A stretch of 64,000 bases of DNA from Malus domestica. Taxonomy: Eukaryota; Streptophyta; Magnoliopsida; Rosales; Rosaceae. The position numbers and the translations under genes were made by a program. The stretch is taken from positions 10,800,501 through 10,864,500 of the forward strand of contig NC_091669.1 in NCBI RefSeq assembly GCF_042453785.1, given 5' to 3'. Below the pieces are notes generated by a model. The model was not told where the DNA came from. It did not search any database and saw only the letters and a program-made list of their open reading frames with translations. Below are positions 22,983-34,956 of the stretch, piece after piece; positions within the stretch are counted from its first letter, which is position 1; every line of letters starts with the position of its first letter.

Positions 22983-25900
22983 GCACAGTGATAAGTGAGC
23001 AAGGGTCGCTGTATCTCCATCGGCACCGGATGCAGTGTTAAATGAGCAAGGGGGCCATAGAAACTTCTTTTCGAACGACTCCACTCAAAGTTGTTTGGGA
23101 GCATATGCTCCTATCAACTTTACACAGGACACACAAAAGAAGTACTTTGATCCTATTAGACGGAGGATGATGAAGAAGCTAGGACAGAAGGGTAGAGTTC
23201 AAGAGGGTAGAATGCGTTTAGGAACGTGGAATATAGGAACCTTAACGGGAAAATCTATGGAAGTAGTGGAAGTTATGGTGAGGAGAAGGATAAATATTAT
23301 GTGCCTACAAGAAACTAAGTGGGTTGGTCTTAAGGCAAAGGATCTAGAAAACTCAGGGTTTAAGCTTTGGTATTCGGGCACAAATAGAACGAGAAACGGT
23401 GTTGGCATCATTGTGGACAAGACCTTGACACAAGATGTTGTAGATGTCAAGAGGGTAGGAGATAGAATCATGGCAATCAAGATTGTAATAGGACAAAAAC
23501 TCATCAATGTGATTAGTGTGTACGCACCTCAAGTAGGGTTGGATACGAGTTCGAAGGAGAAATTTTGGGAAGACCTTGGAGACTTGGTGCAAGGAATTGC
23601 CCAGACGGAGAAGTTATTTATAGAAGGAGATTTAAATGGACACGTGGGCAGGGAGACAGGCAACTATGGAGGTTTTCATGGTGGCCATGGTTTTGGGGAA
23701 AGAAATGAGGATGGGGAAGCTATCTTGGATTTTGCAATGGCATATGATCTCTTCTTAGCCAACACCTTCTTTAAGAAGAGAGAAGAACATGTGATCACCT
23801 ACAAGAGTGGGTCGTCAAAAACACAAATAGATTTTCTTCTAATGAGGAAAGGGGATCGTATAACTTGTAAGGATTGCAAAGTTATACTGGGGGAGAGCTT
23901 GGCTAATCAACATCGCTTGTTGGTGATGGATGTACATATCAAAAGAGTGAGAAAAAAGAACAAGACTTGGAAGTGCCCAAAGACTAGATGGTGGAATCTA
24001 AAAGGAGAAAAACAAGTCATTTTCAAAGAGCAAGTAATCACCCAGTGTGTGTGGGATAGAGAGGGGGAAGTTAGCCAAATGTGGGATTCCATGGCTAGCT
24101 AAATCCGAAAAGTAGCAAAAGAGGTATTAGGAGAGTCCAAGGGCTTTGCTCCACACCAAAAGGAATCTTGGTGGTGGAATGAGGAGGTACAAACAAAGGT
24201 GAAGGCTAAGAAGGAATGTTGTAAAACCTTATACAAGGATAGGACCGATGAAAATGATGAAAGGTATAGAAGAGCGAAGCAAGAGGCGAAGAAAGCTGTG
24301 AGAGAAGCTAAGTTAGCAGCTTATGACGATATGTATAAGCGACTAGATACCAAAGAATGAGAGTTGGATATCTATAAACTAGCTAGAGCAAGGGAAAAGA
24401 AGACAAGGGACCTAAACCAAGTGAGGTGCTTCAAGGATGAAGATGGAAAGGTTCTTGCTACAGAGAACGCGGTCAAAGACAGATGGAGAGGTTATTTTCA
24501 TAATCTTTTCAATGAATGACATGAAAGGAGTACTCCTTTAGGGGAGTTGAGTAACTCAGAAGAGTGTAGAAACTACTCCTTTTATCGTCGAATCAGGAAG
24601 GAAGAAGTGGTTGTAGCTTTGAAGAAGATGAAGCATAGAAAAGCAGTGGGCCCAGATGATATACCGATTGAAGTGTGGAAAGCCTTGGGAGAGACAGGTA
24701 TAGCATGGCTCACTGACCTTTTCAATAGGATTTTGAAAACGAAGAAGATGCCAAACGAGTGGCGAAAGAGCACCTTGGTGCCTATTTACAAAAATAAGGG
24801 CGACGTACAAAATTGCATGAACTATAGGGGTATTAAGCTAATGAGTCATACAATGAAGCTCTGGGAGAGAGTCATTGAGCATAGATTGAGGCAAGAGACA
24901 CGGGTTTCGGACAACCAATTCGGGTTCATGCCAAGGCGCTCAACCATGGAGGCAATCTATCTCTTACGAAGATTGATGGAAAGATATAGAGATGGGAAAA
25001 AGGATTTACACATGGTCTTTATAGATTTGGAAAAAGCGTATGATAGGGTCCCAAGAGACATTCTTTGAAGGATTTTAGAGAAGAAATGAGTACGAGTAGC
25101 ATATATCTAAGCTATAAAGGATATGTATGAAGGAGCAAAGACTGCCGTAAGAACTCATGAAGGACAAACCGAAAGCTTCCTCATAACTGTAGGATTACAT
25201 CAAGGCTCATCCTTAAGTCCTTACCTTTTTGCGTTGGTAATGGATGAGTTAACAGGACATATTCAAGATGATATTCCTTGGTGTATGCTTTTCGCAGACG
25301 ATATAGTGTTGATAGATGAAACTCAGGAAGGTGTAAATGCGAAGCTTAACCTTTGGAGAGAAGTGTTAGAATCTAAAGGTCTTCGCCTAAGCCGATCAAA
25401 GACAGAATATATGGAGTGCAAGTTCAGTGCAAATGGAGGCCAAAATGAGTTAGGGGTGAGGATCGGAGATCAGGAAATACCAAAGAGCGACCGTTTTCGC
25501 TACCTATGATCTATCTTACAAAAGAATGGAGAATTAGATGGAGATCTCAACCATAGAATACAAGCTGGATGGATGAAGTGGAAGAGTGCATCCGGTGTGT
25601 TGTGTGATCGTCGTATGCCACTGAAGCTTAAAGGAAAATTTTATAGGACGGCAATAAGGCCGGCGATGCTGTATGGCACAGAATGTTGGGCGATGAAGCA
25701 CTAACACGTACACAAAATGGGTGTAGCGGAGATGAGGATGCTTCGTTGGATGTGTGGGCACACGAGAAATGATAAGATTAGGAATGAGGATATCCGAGGT
25801 AAAGTAGGAGTAGCCGAAATTGAAGGAAAACTGAGAGAAAATCGGTTACGGTGGTTTGGACATGTGCAAAGAAGGCCTACTGACACTTCGATTAGAAGAT

Positions 25901-26064
25901 GCGACTACGGCACAGAGGTTCAGGGCCGAAGGGGTAGAGGAAGACCTAGGAAAACTTTGGAAGAGACTCTAAGAAAAGACTTATAGTACTTGGATCTAAC
26001 GGAGGACATGACACAGGATCGAGCACAATGGCGTTCTAAGATTCATATAGCCGACCTGACTCAG
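22981..26064 (+). pseudogene. RTE LINE ORF, degenerate
   Basis: Endonuclease coding is open to 24102, where a stop replaces Cys (ATGGCTAGCTAA). Further stops follow near 24358, 24520, 25065 and 25508. The endonuclease and FADD regions are recognisable. It ends in the same CAG-for-TAG change and LTR junction as the intact copy, so both left halves share an ancestor. Confidence 0.88.
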
Positions 26065-26328
26065 TGACTTGGATTTTTCAAGTCTCCAATCGAGAAGTTT
26101 TCCCCACCCGGGAAATTAAGGGAACACTACCTCAACCTACATGCTCCACTCACAAAGCTTCAACATACAAGTTTCAACAAAAGAAAAATTCAAAGAACTT
26201 AGTGAAGAAGGCTTTGGTGTATTTAACACAATACGTTGAAATGAAACAAAGCTTATTTATTGATATCTCTAAGAAGTTACAAATATGTACATATACACGA
26301 GTCAAAATAAACAAACAAGAGGGAGCCT

Positions 26329-27009
26329 TCACAAATGTTGCTTAGGAGAAGTCTCAGCAGTTGGCAGAGCCCCAGAAAGAGAAGGCACCGGAGGGGGATC
26401 ATTCGGAGCCTCAGTACTGGACAGCACCCTAGAAGGAGGAGGCATCGGAGGTTGATCATTTGGAGTTTCATTACGTGGTACAGCCCCAGAAGACGAAGGC
26501 AATAAATGCCTTTGGAACAAACCCACAAACCTCTGATGATCATGTAAAATCTGACCATCAGATTCCTTCAGCTGGTCAAGCTTCCTCTTCATGTTTGTAG
26601 CATAGTCATGAGCGAGCCGGTGCAACTGTTTATTCTCATGCTTGAGCCCTCTAATCTCCTGTTTGAGACTCATCACTTCAGTCGCCAATGATTCAACTTG
26701 GCGGGTTCGAGCAAATAGGCGTTGGGCCATATTAGACACAGAACCTGCACACTGAACACTGAGAGCCACAGAATCCTTAACAGCCAACTCATCAGACCGT
26801 TTGGAAAGTAGTCTGTTATTTTTTGGAGTGAGAAGGTTCCTGGCCACCACCACAGCGATCATATCATTCTTCATCACGGAATCCCCAACGGTAAGAGGAC
26901 CAGTAGAGGATACGAAGGATGGGCGCCATATGTTGTCTGGAGAAGGCGTGGCTGCCTCTTCAACAAGGTTCAAGTCAAAACGACGGTCGGAGGGGCCAGA
27001 CATTTTCAA
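26329..27009 (-). CDS. Repeat-borne 226-aa coiled-coil protein, second copy
   Basis: Same length, start and stop as 11896-12576, with about 16 substitutions and no indel or stop. Coiled-coil region (RTRQVESLATEVMSLKQEI) and proline-rich C-terminal repeats are preserved. Function unknown; possibly only a repeat-encoded frame. Confidence 0.5.
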   Translation of the reverse strand: MKMSGPSDRRFDLNLVEEAATPSPDNIWRPSFVSSTGPLTVGDSVMKNDMIAVVVARNLLTPKNNRLLSKRSDELAVKDSVALSVQCAGSVSNMAQRLFARTRQVESLATEVMSLKQEIRGLKHENKQLHRLAHDYATNMKRKLDQLKESDGQILHDHQRFVGLFQRHLLPSSSGAVPRNETPNDQPPMPPPSRVLSSTEAPNDPPPVPSLSGALPTAETSPKQHL

Positions 27010-28044
27010 AGGTGTTGAAGAGAAAAGAAGTCGGACAAATCAAGATCTTAGAAATGCAAGAAGGGAGCTTCTACTGGTGGAGATTCAAGTGTGCTTTGGA
27101 ACTTAATACCAGCCTCTATAAAAATCCACACTCGATGGAGCTTCAGAAGTCGAAGACGCGCCTGCTTAGAAATTGAAAAGGCGTTTGCTTTCTCAAAAGC
27201 TGGGCTGCTCAGAGACCACGAGGGCCGATCTTAGGAATCGAATAGGCGTTTGCTTTCTCAAAAGCTGGGCTGCTCAAAGACCACGAAGGTCGATCGCAGA
27301 AATCAAAAAGGCGCTTGCTTTCTCAAAAGCTGGGCTGCTCAGAGACCACGAGGGTCGATCTCAGAAATCGAAGAGGCACCTGCTTTTTCAGCCTTGTCAG
27401 CACCTGTCACATACACACTCAACTTTGGGGAAATTACGGGCATTCTGTCGAAGATTTCTAGTGAAGTAGAAAGCACGTGAATGTTACTGTTCAATCATTC
27501 ACTTTCCACACGCAACATCAGCTCACGGGTACCACAGATAACTTTGCCAAAAATCTCTGACAAAGTTTAGACACGTGAAGCTTGCAGCTCCCATTACATC
27601 GCTATGACCAAGAAGGGTAAAAGAATAGCAAAGAAACAGCACTAACAAAGTTTAGACACATAAATTTTGAAAGTCTAGCTACCATATTATTACCCACAAG
27701 GGTAAAGGAACAGGACCATTGCTGGATAATTGGAAAGTCCCTGTGGGTCAACCTATGTGCTCCGTGGCAAGGTAGACTAGCAAACAGGCCTAACCTTTAC
27801 TCACATTCGAGAAAACACTCCCAACAAGATTGCTTGCTTCAAGATCGAAGAGGCACCGTCCTCCGAATCTCGAAAGCCAGACTCCCAACACGATTACTTT
27901 CTCAAAAAGCGACGAGACACCGCTCTCCGAATCTCGAGAGCCAGACTCCTAGCAGGATTGCTTTCTCAAAAATCGAAGAGGCACCGTTCTCCGAATCTCG
28001 AGAGACAGATCCCCGACAGGATTGCTTGTTCGAAAACCGAAGAG

Positions 28045-28164
28045 GCACCGCTTTCTCAACTTCGAGAGCCAGATCTCCTTGGATAAAGCTTGTCTGTAAT
28101 CCTCACACCGCTTTCTCAACTTCGAGAGCCAGATCTCCTTGGATAAAGCTTGTCTGTAATCTTC
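28045..28164. repeat. 60-bp tandem duplication
   Basis: The unit beginning accgctttctcaacttcgag occurs at 28047 and 28107, differing by about one base. Confidence 0.85.
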
Positions 28165-29596
28165 ACACGTAACATCAGCTTTCCAGATACCACAGACCAC
28201 TTTTTCAAAGTGCTCTGACAGAGTTAAAACACGTGAAGCTGGCAGCTCCCACTACCGTGCTATGACCAAGCAGGGTAAAAGAATAGTATTACTCCTTGTT
28301 AAGGAGACTCTTATTTATGTCGACCTCCATCCTCAACGAACAGGCAGACCTGCAAAAATGCTCAACCCTTCCTCATATCTGAGAGGGCACTCCCAACGAA
28401 ACCTCTCGAAATACTCAGCTTTCTTTCCCCCCGAGAATACCTCTGCAAACAAGCTACACTAGAGCAAGAATATCTCATATCATCAGGGTTAAAAGCAAGA
28501 GTATCCCATATCATGTTTTTTTCCTGTCTTTTCCTTTGGCCTTGTTCTTACCTGCAAGACAAGGAGAAAGAGAGCAATCAGTCAGCACTTGGAATCAAGC
28601 TTCCAGTCCGGAACTGACTGCCTGGAACCCCATTGCTCTCGAGTACTCATCTTCAACATCTTATGCTTCTCGAGAAGATACCACATCTGCCTGATGAACA
28701 AATAGGGCAAGTGAGAAGGATACAAGGAAGCATGTGGAGACAAGCACAACAGAACACGTGCCGATACATCCACTACTTTGTCAACAGCAAAAGTATCCCA
28801 TATCAGCAGGGTCGAACGTACTCTAGATTTGATGGACTTGTTTTGACCCTCAAATTCTTCAGTCGACCTTATACTCTGGTGGAAACAAGAAAACCCTCCA
28901 GCCTAGTTCAAGAATAAGCCTGTGGAAAGTTACTTCTTCAAAAGAAAAAGTATCTCATATCACCTTTTCTCCTTTTCTTCTCTTTATCCTTCATGCTACC
29001 TGCAAGATAAGGAGAAGGATAACAATCAGCCGGAACTCGAAATCAAAACTTCTGATCTGGGACTGATTGCTTGGAACTCTGATTGCTTACCTTGTCTGTT
29101 ACCTCTTTCAGCAGATCCCCTAGCTCGGCGACTTGGGGGACTCCTACTACATGGTTTGTATCGCGCTTGACCAAGCCTGAAACTACAAGTAAGCGTCAAG
29201 TGAAATTGATACATTACCTTGTGCATCTCCACCAGTTAAAGATACCACCCTTGGAGGGAGGAAGAGTACTTCCAAAGAAGATGCCACATCTACCTATGAG
29301 ACAGATAAGGCAAGTGAAGACGATACCACACTTCGGTACTTAAAAGTTTCATGATTACGAGATCATTCTTCCACAATATTTCCTAATGTCATTTGTACTA
29401 AATCATTCACTTGTACTCACTAAAGGAGAGCTTGAACCTATATACTATGTAAACCCTTCACAATTAATGAGAACTCTTTTACTCCGTGGACATAGCCAAT
29501 CTGGGTAAACCACGTACATCTTGTGTTTGCTTCCAGTCTCTATCCATTTACATACTTATCCACACTAATGACCAAAGCAATCTAGCGAAGATCACA

Positions 29597-30430
29597 AACT
29601 TAATATTTAAGATAATATTCTTTGGTGTATGCTTTTCGCAAACGATATAGTGTTGATAGATGAAACGCAGGAAGGGGTAAACGCGAAGCTTAACCTTTGG
29701 AGAGAAGTGTTGGAATCTAAAGGTCCTCGCCTAAGCCGATCAAAGACAGAATATATGGAGTGCAAGTTCAGTGCAAACGGAGGCCAAAATGAGTTAGGGG
29801 TGAGGATCAGAGATCGGGAAATACCAAAGAGCGACCGTTTTCGCTACCTAGGATCTATCTTGCAAAAAAACGAAGAATTTGATAGAGATCTCACCCATAG
29901 AATACAAGCTGGATGGATGAAGTGGAAGAGTGCATCCGGCGTGTTGTGTGACCGTCGTAGGCCACTGAAGCTCAATGGAAAATTTTATAGGACGGCAATA
30001 AGGCCGGCAATGCTGTATGGCATAGAATGTTGGGCGGTGAAGCATCAACACGTAGGTGTAGTAGAGATGAGGATGCTTCGTTGGATGTGTAGGCACACGA
30101 GAAAGGATAAGATTAGGAATGAGGATATCCGAGATAAAGTAGGAGTAGCCGAAATTGAAGGAAAGAGGAGAGAAAATCAGTTACGGTGGTTTGGACATGT
30201 GCAAAGAAGGCCTACTGACGCTCCGGTTCGAAGATGTGACCACGGGACAGAGGTTCAGGGCCGAAGGGGTAGAGGAAGACCTAGAAAAACTTTGGAAGAG
30301 ACCCTAAGAAAAGACTTAGAGTACTTGGATCTAACGGAGGACATGACACAAAACCGAGCGCAATGGCGTTCTAGGATTCATATAGCCGACCCCACTTAGT
30401 GGGAAAAAGCTTTGTTGTTGTTGTTGTTGT
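29597..30430 (+). mobile_element. RTE LINE 3' end of the second composite
   Basis: Begins at the equivalent of about 10822 in the full LINE (just before the FADD box, here FANDIVL) and runs to (TTG)n. It starts about 230 bp earlier than the corresponding piece at 16102, so this copy keeps the older junction and the first composite carries an internal deletion. Confidence 0.85.
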
Positions 30431-31355
30431 AGATGATATCTGTTTGACAAATGGCGAAAAGGTTATAGATTAGATTCCAGGAATGAAAGATATCCGTTTA
30501 AAGGAGCTCCCAACCTTTTTTCGAACTTCAGATCCTGACGACATCATGTTTAACTTCATAATGGAATCAACCGATAGAGCTCATAAAGCTTCTGCAGTTG
30601 TTCTTCATACTTTTGATACCTTGGAGCCAGATGTTTTGGGGGCTCTCTCATCTATGCTTCCACTTGTTTATCCAATTGGCCCTCTTCAATTACATCTCAA
30701 TCAAATACCAGAACACCCCTTGAATATTGGATATAGTCTATGGAAAGAAGAAACAGAATGCCTCGACTGGCTAAACACTAAGGCGCCAAATTCAGTTGTG
30801 TATGTGAATTTTGGCAGTATAACAGTTACGACACCTGAACATCTTGTCGAGTTTGGCTGGGGACTTGCAAACAGCAAGGTTCCCTTCTTTTGGGTAATTA
30901 GACCTGATTTGGTTATTGGCCAATCAGCGCTTTTGCCGGCTGAGTTTTTGGCTGAAACAAAAGAAAGAAGTCTCATTGCGAGTTGGTGCCCACAAGAGCA
31001 AGTCCTGAACCACCCATCAGTGGGAGGATTTTTAACACACAGCGGTTGGAATTCAACCATGGAGAGCCTCACTGCAGGAGTGCCTATGCTCTGTTGGCCA
31101 TTCTTTGGCGACCAGCAGATGGACTGCCGCTATAGTTGCAATGAATGGGACATTGGCCTGGAAATTAGTAATGATGTAAAGAGGGATGAAGTAGAGAGGC
31201 TTGTCAAAGAGTTAATGGATGGGCAGAAGGGTAAGAAGATGAAAAATAAGGCCATGATGTGGAAGAAGCTTGCAGAAGAAGTTACTAGTCCACATGGTTC
31301 TTCATCCAAAAACTTAGCCATGCTAGTGAATCAAGTGCTACTAAGAAAAACTTGA
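30431..31355 (+). pseudogene. UGT85-type gene (x type), complete exon 2 behind the LINE
   Basis: Starts exactly at the intron acceptor (tgtag|atgatatc) and contains the whole second exon. A 6-bp deletion (YL lost after TNG) and TGG to TAG in IDWIP occur in the first 20 codons. From 30483 on, an open frame of 290 codons holds the full PSPG box. Without exon 1 it is not an enzyme. The first 336 bp duplicate 22641-22982. Confidence 0.88.
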
Positions 31356-33347
31356 CGTCATCTGTAAGAATATTTCTGGTCATGTATTTCTTCCTTTAGC
31401 TCTGGCGATGTTTTGTTATTGTTATTCATCACCTCAAATAATAATCGGCTATAGTTATATAAACGATAGGGTGGTGCTATCCACGTAGCCCCTTTTACTT
31501 TTCACACGTTTGTTACTTTTTATCTTTTGATTTTTTTAATTCATTCAATTCAATGACTAAAGATTGAGAGTATGTGGAAAGTAAAAATGATGTGTAAATA
31601 ACACAACCCTAAATAGTATTGTATAATTTTGACCAAAAAAAAAGAGTATTACTGAGACCAAATGGTTGTTGATCAAACAATCATCTTGATTAGTAGCCAA
31701 AATATTTAACGTAGCGATATTTCAGTACCACAAAATAATTGTCCTATGGTTTCACTTTCACGACCTTTCTGACTCCAACTCTCATCATTAACCATCGTAT
31801 TATATTTACACGCAATAGAAAAAATAGCACTAATTAACCATATGTAAAATCAATAGAAAAGATAGGCCCTCTCTCCTTCCCTTTTTCTAAAAAAGGTAAG
31901 AATTCCTACTACAATAATCATGTTGGAGAGATGTTGACATGAAGCTAAAGCACAATTTTCACTAATATTTAAATGCATAATATAGGAAAGAAGATAAACA
32001 CGAACACTGTTACAGAAATTAGAGAAAATCAAATCCTACTTTGATTATACAAATCCTCATGATTACTTGAGGTATAAAACATGCGATATTGCGGTACCAC
32101 AATAATTTTTCAGCATAATTCGTCTAGCTCCACATCACTAATTAAATTATACACGCATTGTTAGGCATTAAACATGTATTATATAATGTATAAACTCGAA
32201 GAAAACTAAGGGTATGACCTGGCTAATTTAATCCCTTTACTTTTCATCTGATACATGCGATATTGGATGTGTTGGAAGTTTGATGAGCCCATGTTAAAAT
32301 TTTAATTTTAAATTTTTTTTATATGATAAATTTTCGAATGAAATTTTAATAGATGGAGTTTTGTGAAATCAATTTTAAACCCAAAGGGTGCTAATGTAAT
32401 TTTAAAAGTCTCTAGGAATTTTTATCAAAATATAAAAAACCTAAATATGGGTAGTATAATTTGAGTGTAAGTGAGAGTATGAAACTACACTAACAAATCA
32501 GCTTATCTATATCTCACATCTGTATGAACTACAAGCCCGCCTAACATGACTCGAAATGTATCATCATTTGACATAAAAGCTAAGAAATAGGTTATGACCT
32601 TATCTTATCAAATAAAAAACCTAATTGATGGGTACGGTACCATATGTATTTTGATAATTCAAGAGAGAGGAATCAAATTATGACATGTTACCCTGAAGGT
32701 GCAAAATGGGATCGATCCAGTAAATGTTATGCATATATATAAGGATATTATTATTGATAATAAAAACTTTTGCGGGTGTTCTTATTGCTGGTCTTAACAA
32801 CTACCAAATCCACATACATGAGATATACAAGCAGACTGAAAAAATAAAAAATAAAAAAACAGAAAAAAGGGAGAAGTAAGAGAGGACATTATCTCAATAA
32901 AACTAGCTACGGCCATTGCATTAGGGACTAAAATAACATCATAGAGAGGATTGGCTTGGGTATGATTATTCACTATATTGAAGGCATTTAAAATGAAGAA
33001 ATGGATGGCAAATTCCTTATTTTGTCTAAGTTGAAGGCTACTCATGCAAAAAATGTATGCCTAGAAATCCCCCCCCAAAAAGAAGGATTAAAAGAGACAA
33101 CTATTTTCATGAGTAACCTACAAATCCTGGAAAACTTTCCTTAATTTATATTAATTATAATGATCTATCAGATTCAACTTGACAAGCAAGAAATAACATA
33201 CAGGGAGGGAAAGGGCCGTATTTCAACTTTTGCTTCTTCATCTCCTAGGTTCAATGTGCCTAACAGCTACGCCTCTTTTTTTGACCTCCTACAGTAAATC
33301 ACAAGACACGTAGAAAAGTAGCTGAGGAGAAAAGTAGCTCAGTAGCA
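31356..33347. other. UGT85 3' flank and upstream region of the third gene
   Basis: Unoccupied counterpart of 8162-20288: it lacks the composite LINE (site at about 31560) and the hAT element (site at about 32180), and joins flank to the next promoter in about 2 kb. A C8 run occurs near 33070. No gene seen. Confidence 0.75.
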
Positions 33348-33354
33348 CTATAAA
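33348..33354 (+). promoter_or_regulatory. TATA box of the y-type UGT85 pseudogene
   Basis: ctataaa lies 53 bp upstream of the ATG at 33401, with a conserved gtagctcagtagca context. Confidence 0.6.
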
Positions 33355-33400
33355 CAGTCTGCATTTGTGCAAGCAATGCAAGGCAAACACAAAACCTCAA

Positions 33401-34956
33401 ATGGATCCCACAGCAGTAGCTACTAAGCCTCATGCCGTTTGCATTCCGGCTCCAGCTCAAGGCCATATCAAGGCAATGCTTAAATTTTCAAAGCTCCTCC
33501 ACCATAGAGGTTTTCATATTACCTTTGTCAACACTGAGTACAACCACAAGCGCTTTCTAAAATCTCTGGGCCCCAATTCCCTTGATGGCTCACCTGATTT
33601 CCAGTTTGCAGCCATCCCAGACGGCCTTCCCGATTCAGAAGAAGATGCCACCCAAGATGTCCCATTGCTTTGTGATTCAATCAGAAAACATAAATTATTG
33701 GCTCCCTTTCGTACTAATGAATCTCAACAGTGATGCCCTATCAACATCCATTAATCCTCTCAGATGGTTTGATGTCCCCGTTCACAATCACAGCCGCTGA
33801 AGAGATTGAAGTCCCTATAGTGCTGTTCTACACTATTGCGGCATGCAGCTTCATGGGACTTATACAATTTCGTGCTTTGATCGAAAAAGGTCTGGCACCA
33901 CTCAAAGGTAAAATATATTATATATACAACAGAAGCTTTAATCAATTTATGGCTCGCTCTTAATTCCTTGTTTCTAAACATGCAAATGAAATTCTTTTTT
34001 TTTTTTTTTTGGTAGAGGAGAGCTGTTTGACAAATGGATATCTGGAAAAGGTTATAGATTGGATTCCAGGAATGAAAGATATCCGTTTAAGGGAGCTCCC
34101 AACCTTTATTCGGACTTCAGATCCCGACGATATCATGTTTAACTTCATGATGGAGGTAACTGATAGAGTTCATGAAGCTTCTGCAGTTGTTCTTCAAACT
34201 TTTGATGCCTTAGAGCCAGATGTTTTGGAAGCTCTCTCATCTATGCTTCCACTTGTTTATCCAATTGGCCCTCTTCAATTACATCTGAATCAAATACCAG
34301 ATCACCCCTTGAATATTGGATACAGTCTGTGGAAAGAAGAAACAGAATGCCTCGACTGGCTAAACACTAAGGCGCCAAATTCAGTTGTGTATGTGAATTT
34401 TGGCAGTATAACAGTTATGACACCTGAACATCTTGTCGAGTTTTGCTGGGGACTTGCAAACAGCAAGGTTCCCTTCTTTTGGGTAATTAGACATGATTTA
34501 GTAATTGGCCAATCAGCAATTTTGCCGCCGGAGTTTGTGGATGAAACAAAAGAAAGAAGTCTCATTGCGAGTTGGTGCCCACAAGAGCAAGTCCTTAACC
34601 ACCCATCACTGGCAGGATTTTTAACACATAGCGGTTGGAATTCAACCGTTGAGAGCCTCACTGCAGGAGTGCCAATGCTCTGTTGGCCATTCTTCGGCGA
34701 CTAGCAGATGGACTGCCGCTATAGTTGCAATGAATGGGGCATTGGCATGGAAATTAGTAATGATGTAAAGAGGGATGAAGAAGAGAAGCTTGTCAGAGAG
34801 TTAATGGATGGGGAGAAGGGTAAGAAGATGAAAAATAAGGTTATGATGTGGAAGAAGCTTGCAGAAGAAGCTACTGGTCCACATGGTTCCTCATCCAAAA
34901 ACTTAGACATGCTAGTGAATCAAGTGCTACTAAGAAAAACTAGACGTCATCTGTAA
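33401..34956 (+). pseudogene. UGT85-type glucosyltransferase (y type), full-length but broken
   Basis: Exon 1 33401-33907, intron 33908-34015 with a poly-T run before the acceptor, exon 2 34016-34956. Compared with the intact gene there is a 5-bp deletion near 33712 and a 17-bp deletion near 33758. Together they leave a frameshift and remove residues just before the catalytic Asp motif SDG. In exon 2, CAG to TAG at 34702-34704 stops translation exactly at the last residue of the PSPG box (FFGD*). The region after the stop still reads in frame to KTRRHL. It keeps the TATA box, ATG and splice sites, so it may be transcribed. Confidence 0.93.

Larger units (their letters stand above)
26065..29596 (-). 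mobile_element. Long LTR-like block (3.53 kb) of the second composite
   Basis: Same termini as 11631-16101 but without the 915-bp duplication. Includes a 60-bp duplication at about 28045-28164 (ctttctcaacttcgagagcc twice). Confidence 0.6.
22981..30430 (+). mobile_element. Second composite RTE - LTR - RTE element, 5'-truncated
   Basis: Same order and same junctions as 8372-16714: RTE 22981-26064, LTR-like block 26065-29596, RTE 3' end 29597-30430 with (TTG)n. Its 5' end starts at the equivalent of position 8546, about 174 bp into the element, as expected for a 5'-truncated LINE insertion. It sits in a UGT exon, whereas the first copy is in a UGT 3' flank, so the two are separate insertions. 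Confidence 0.85.
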
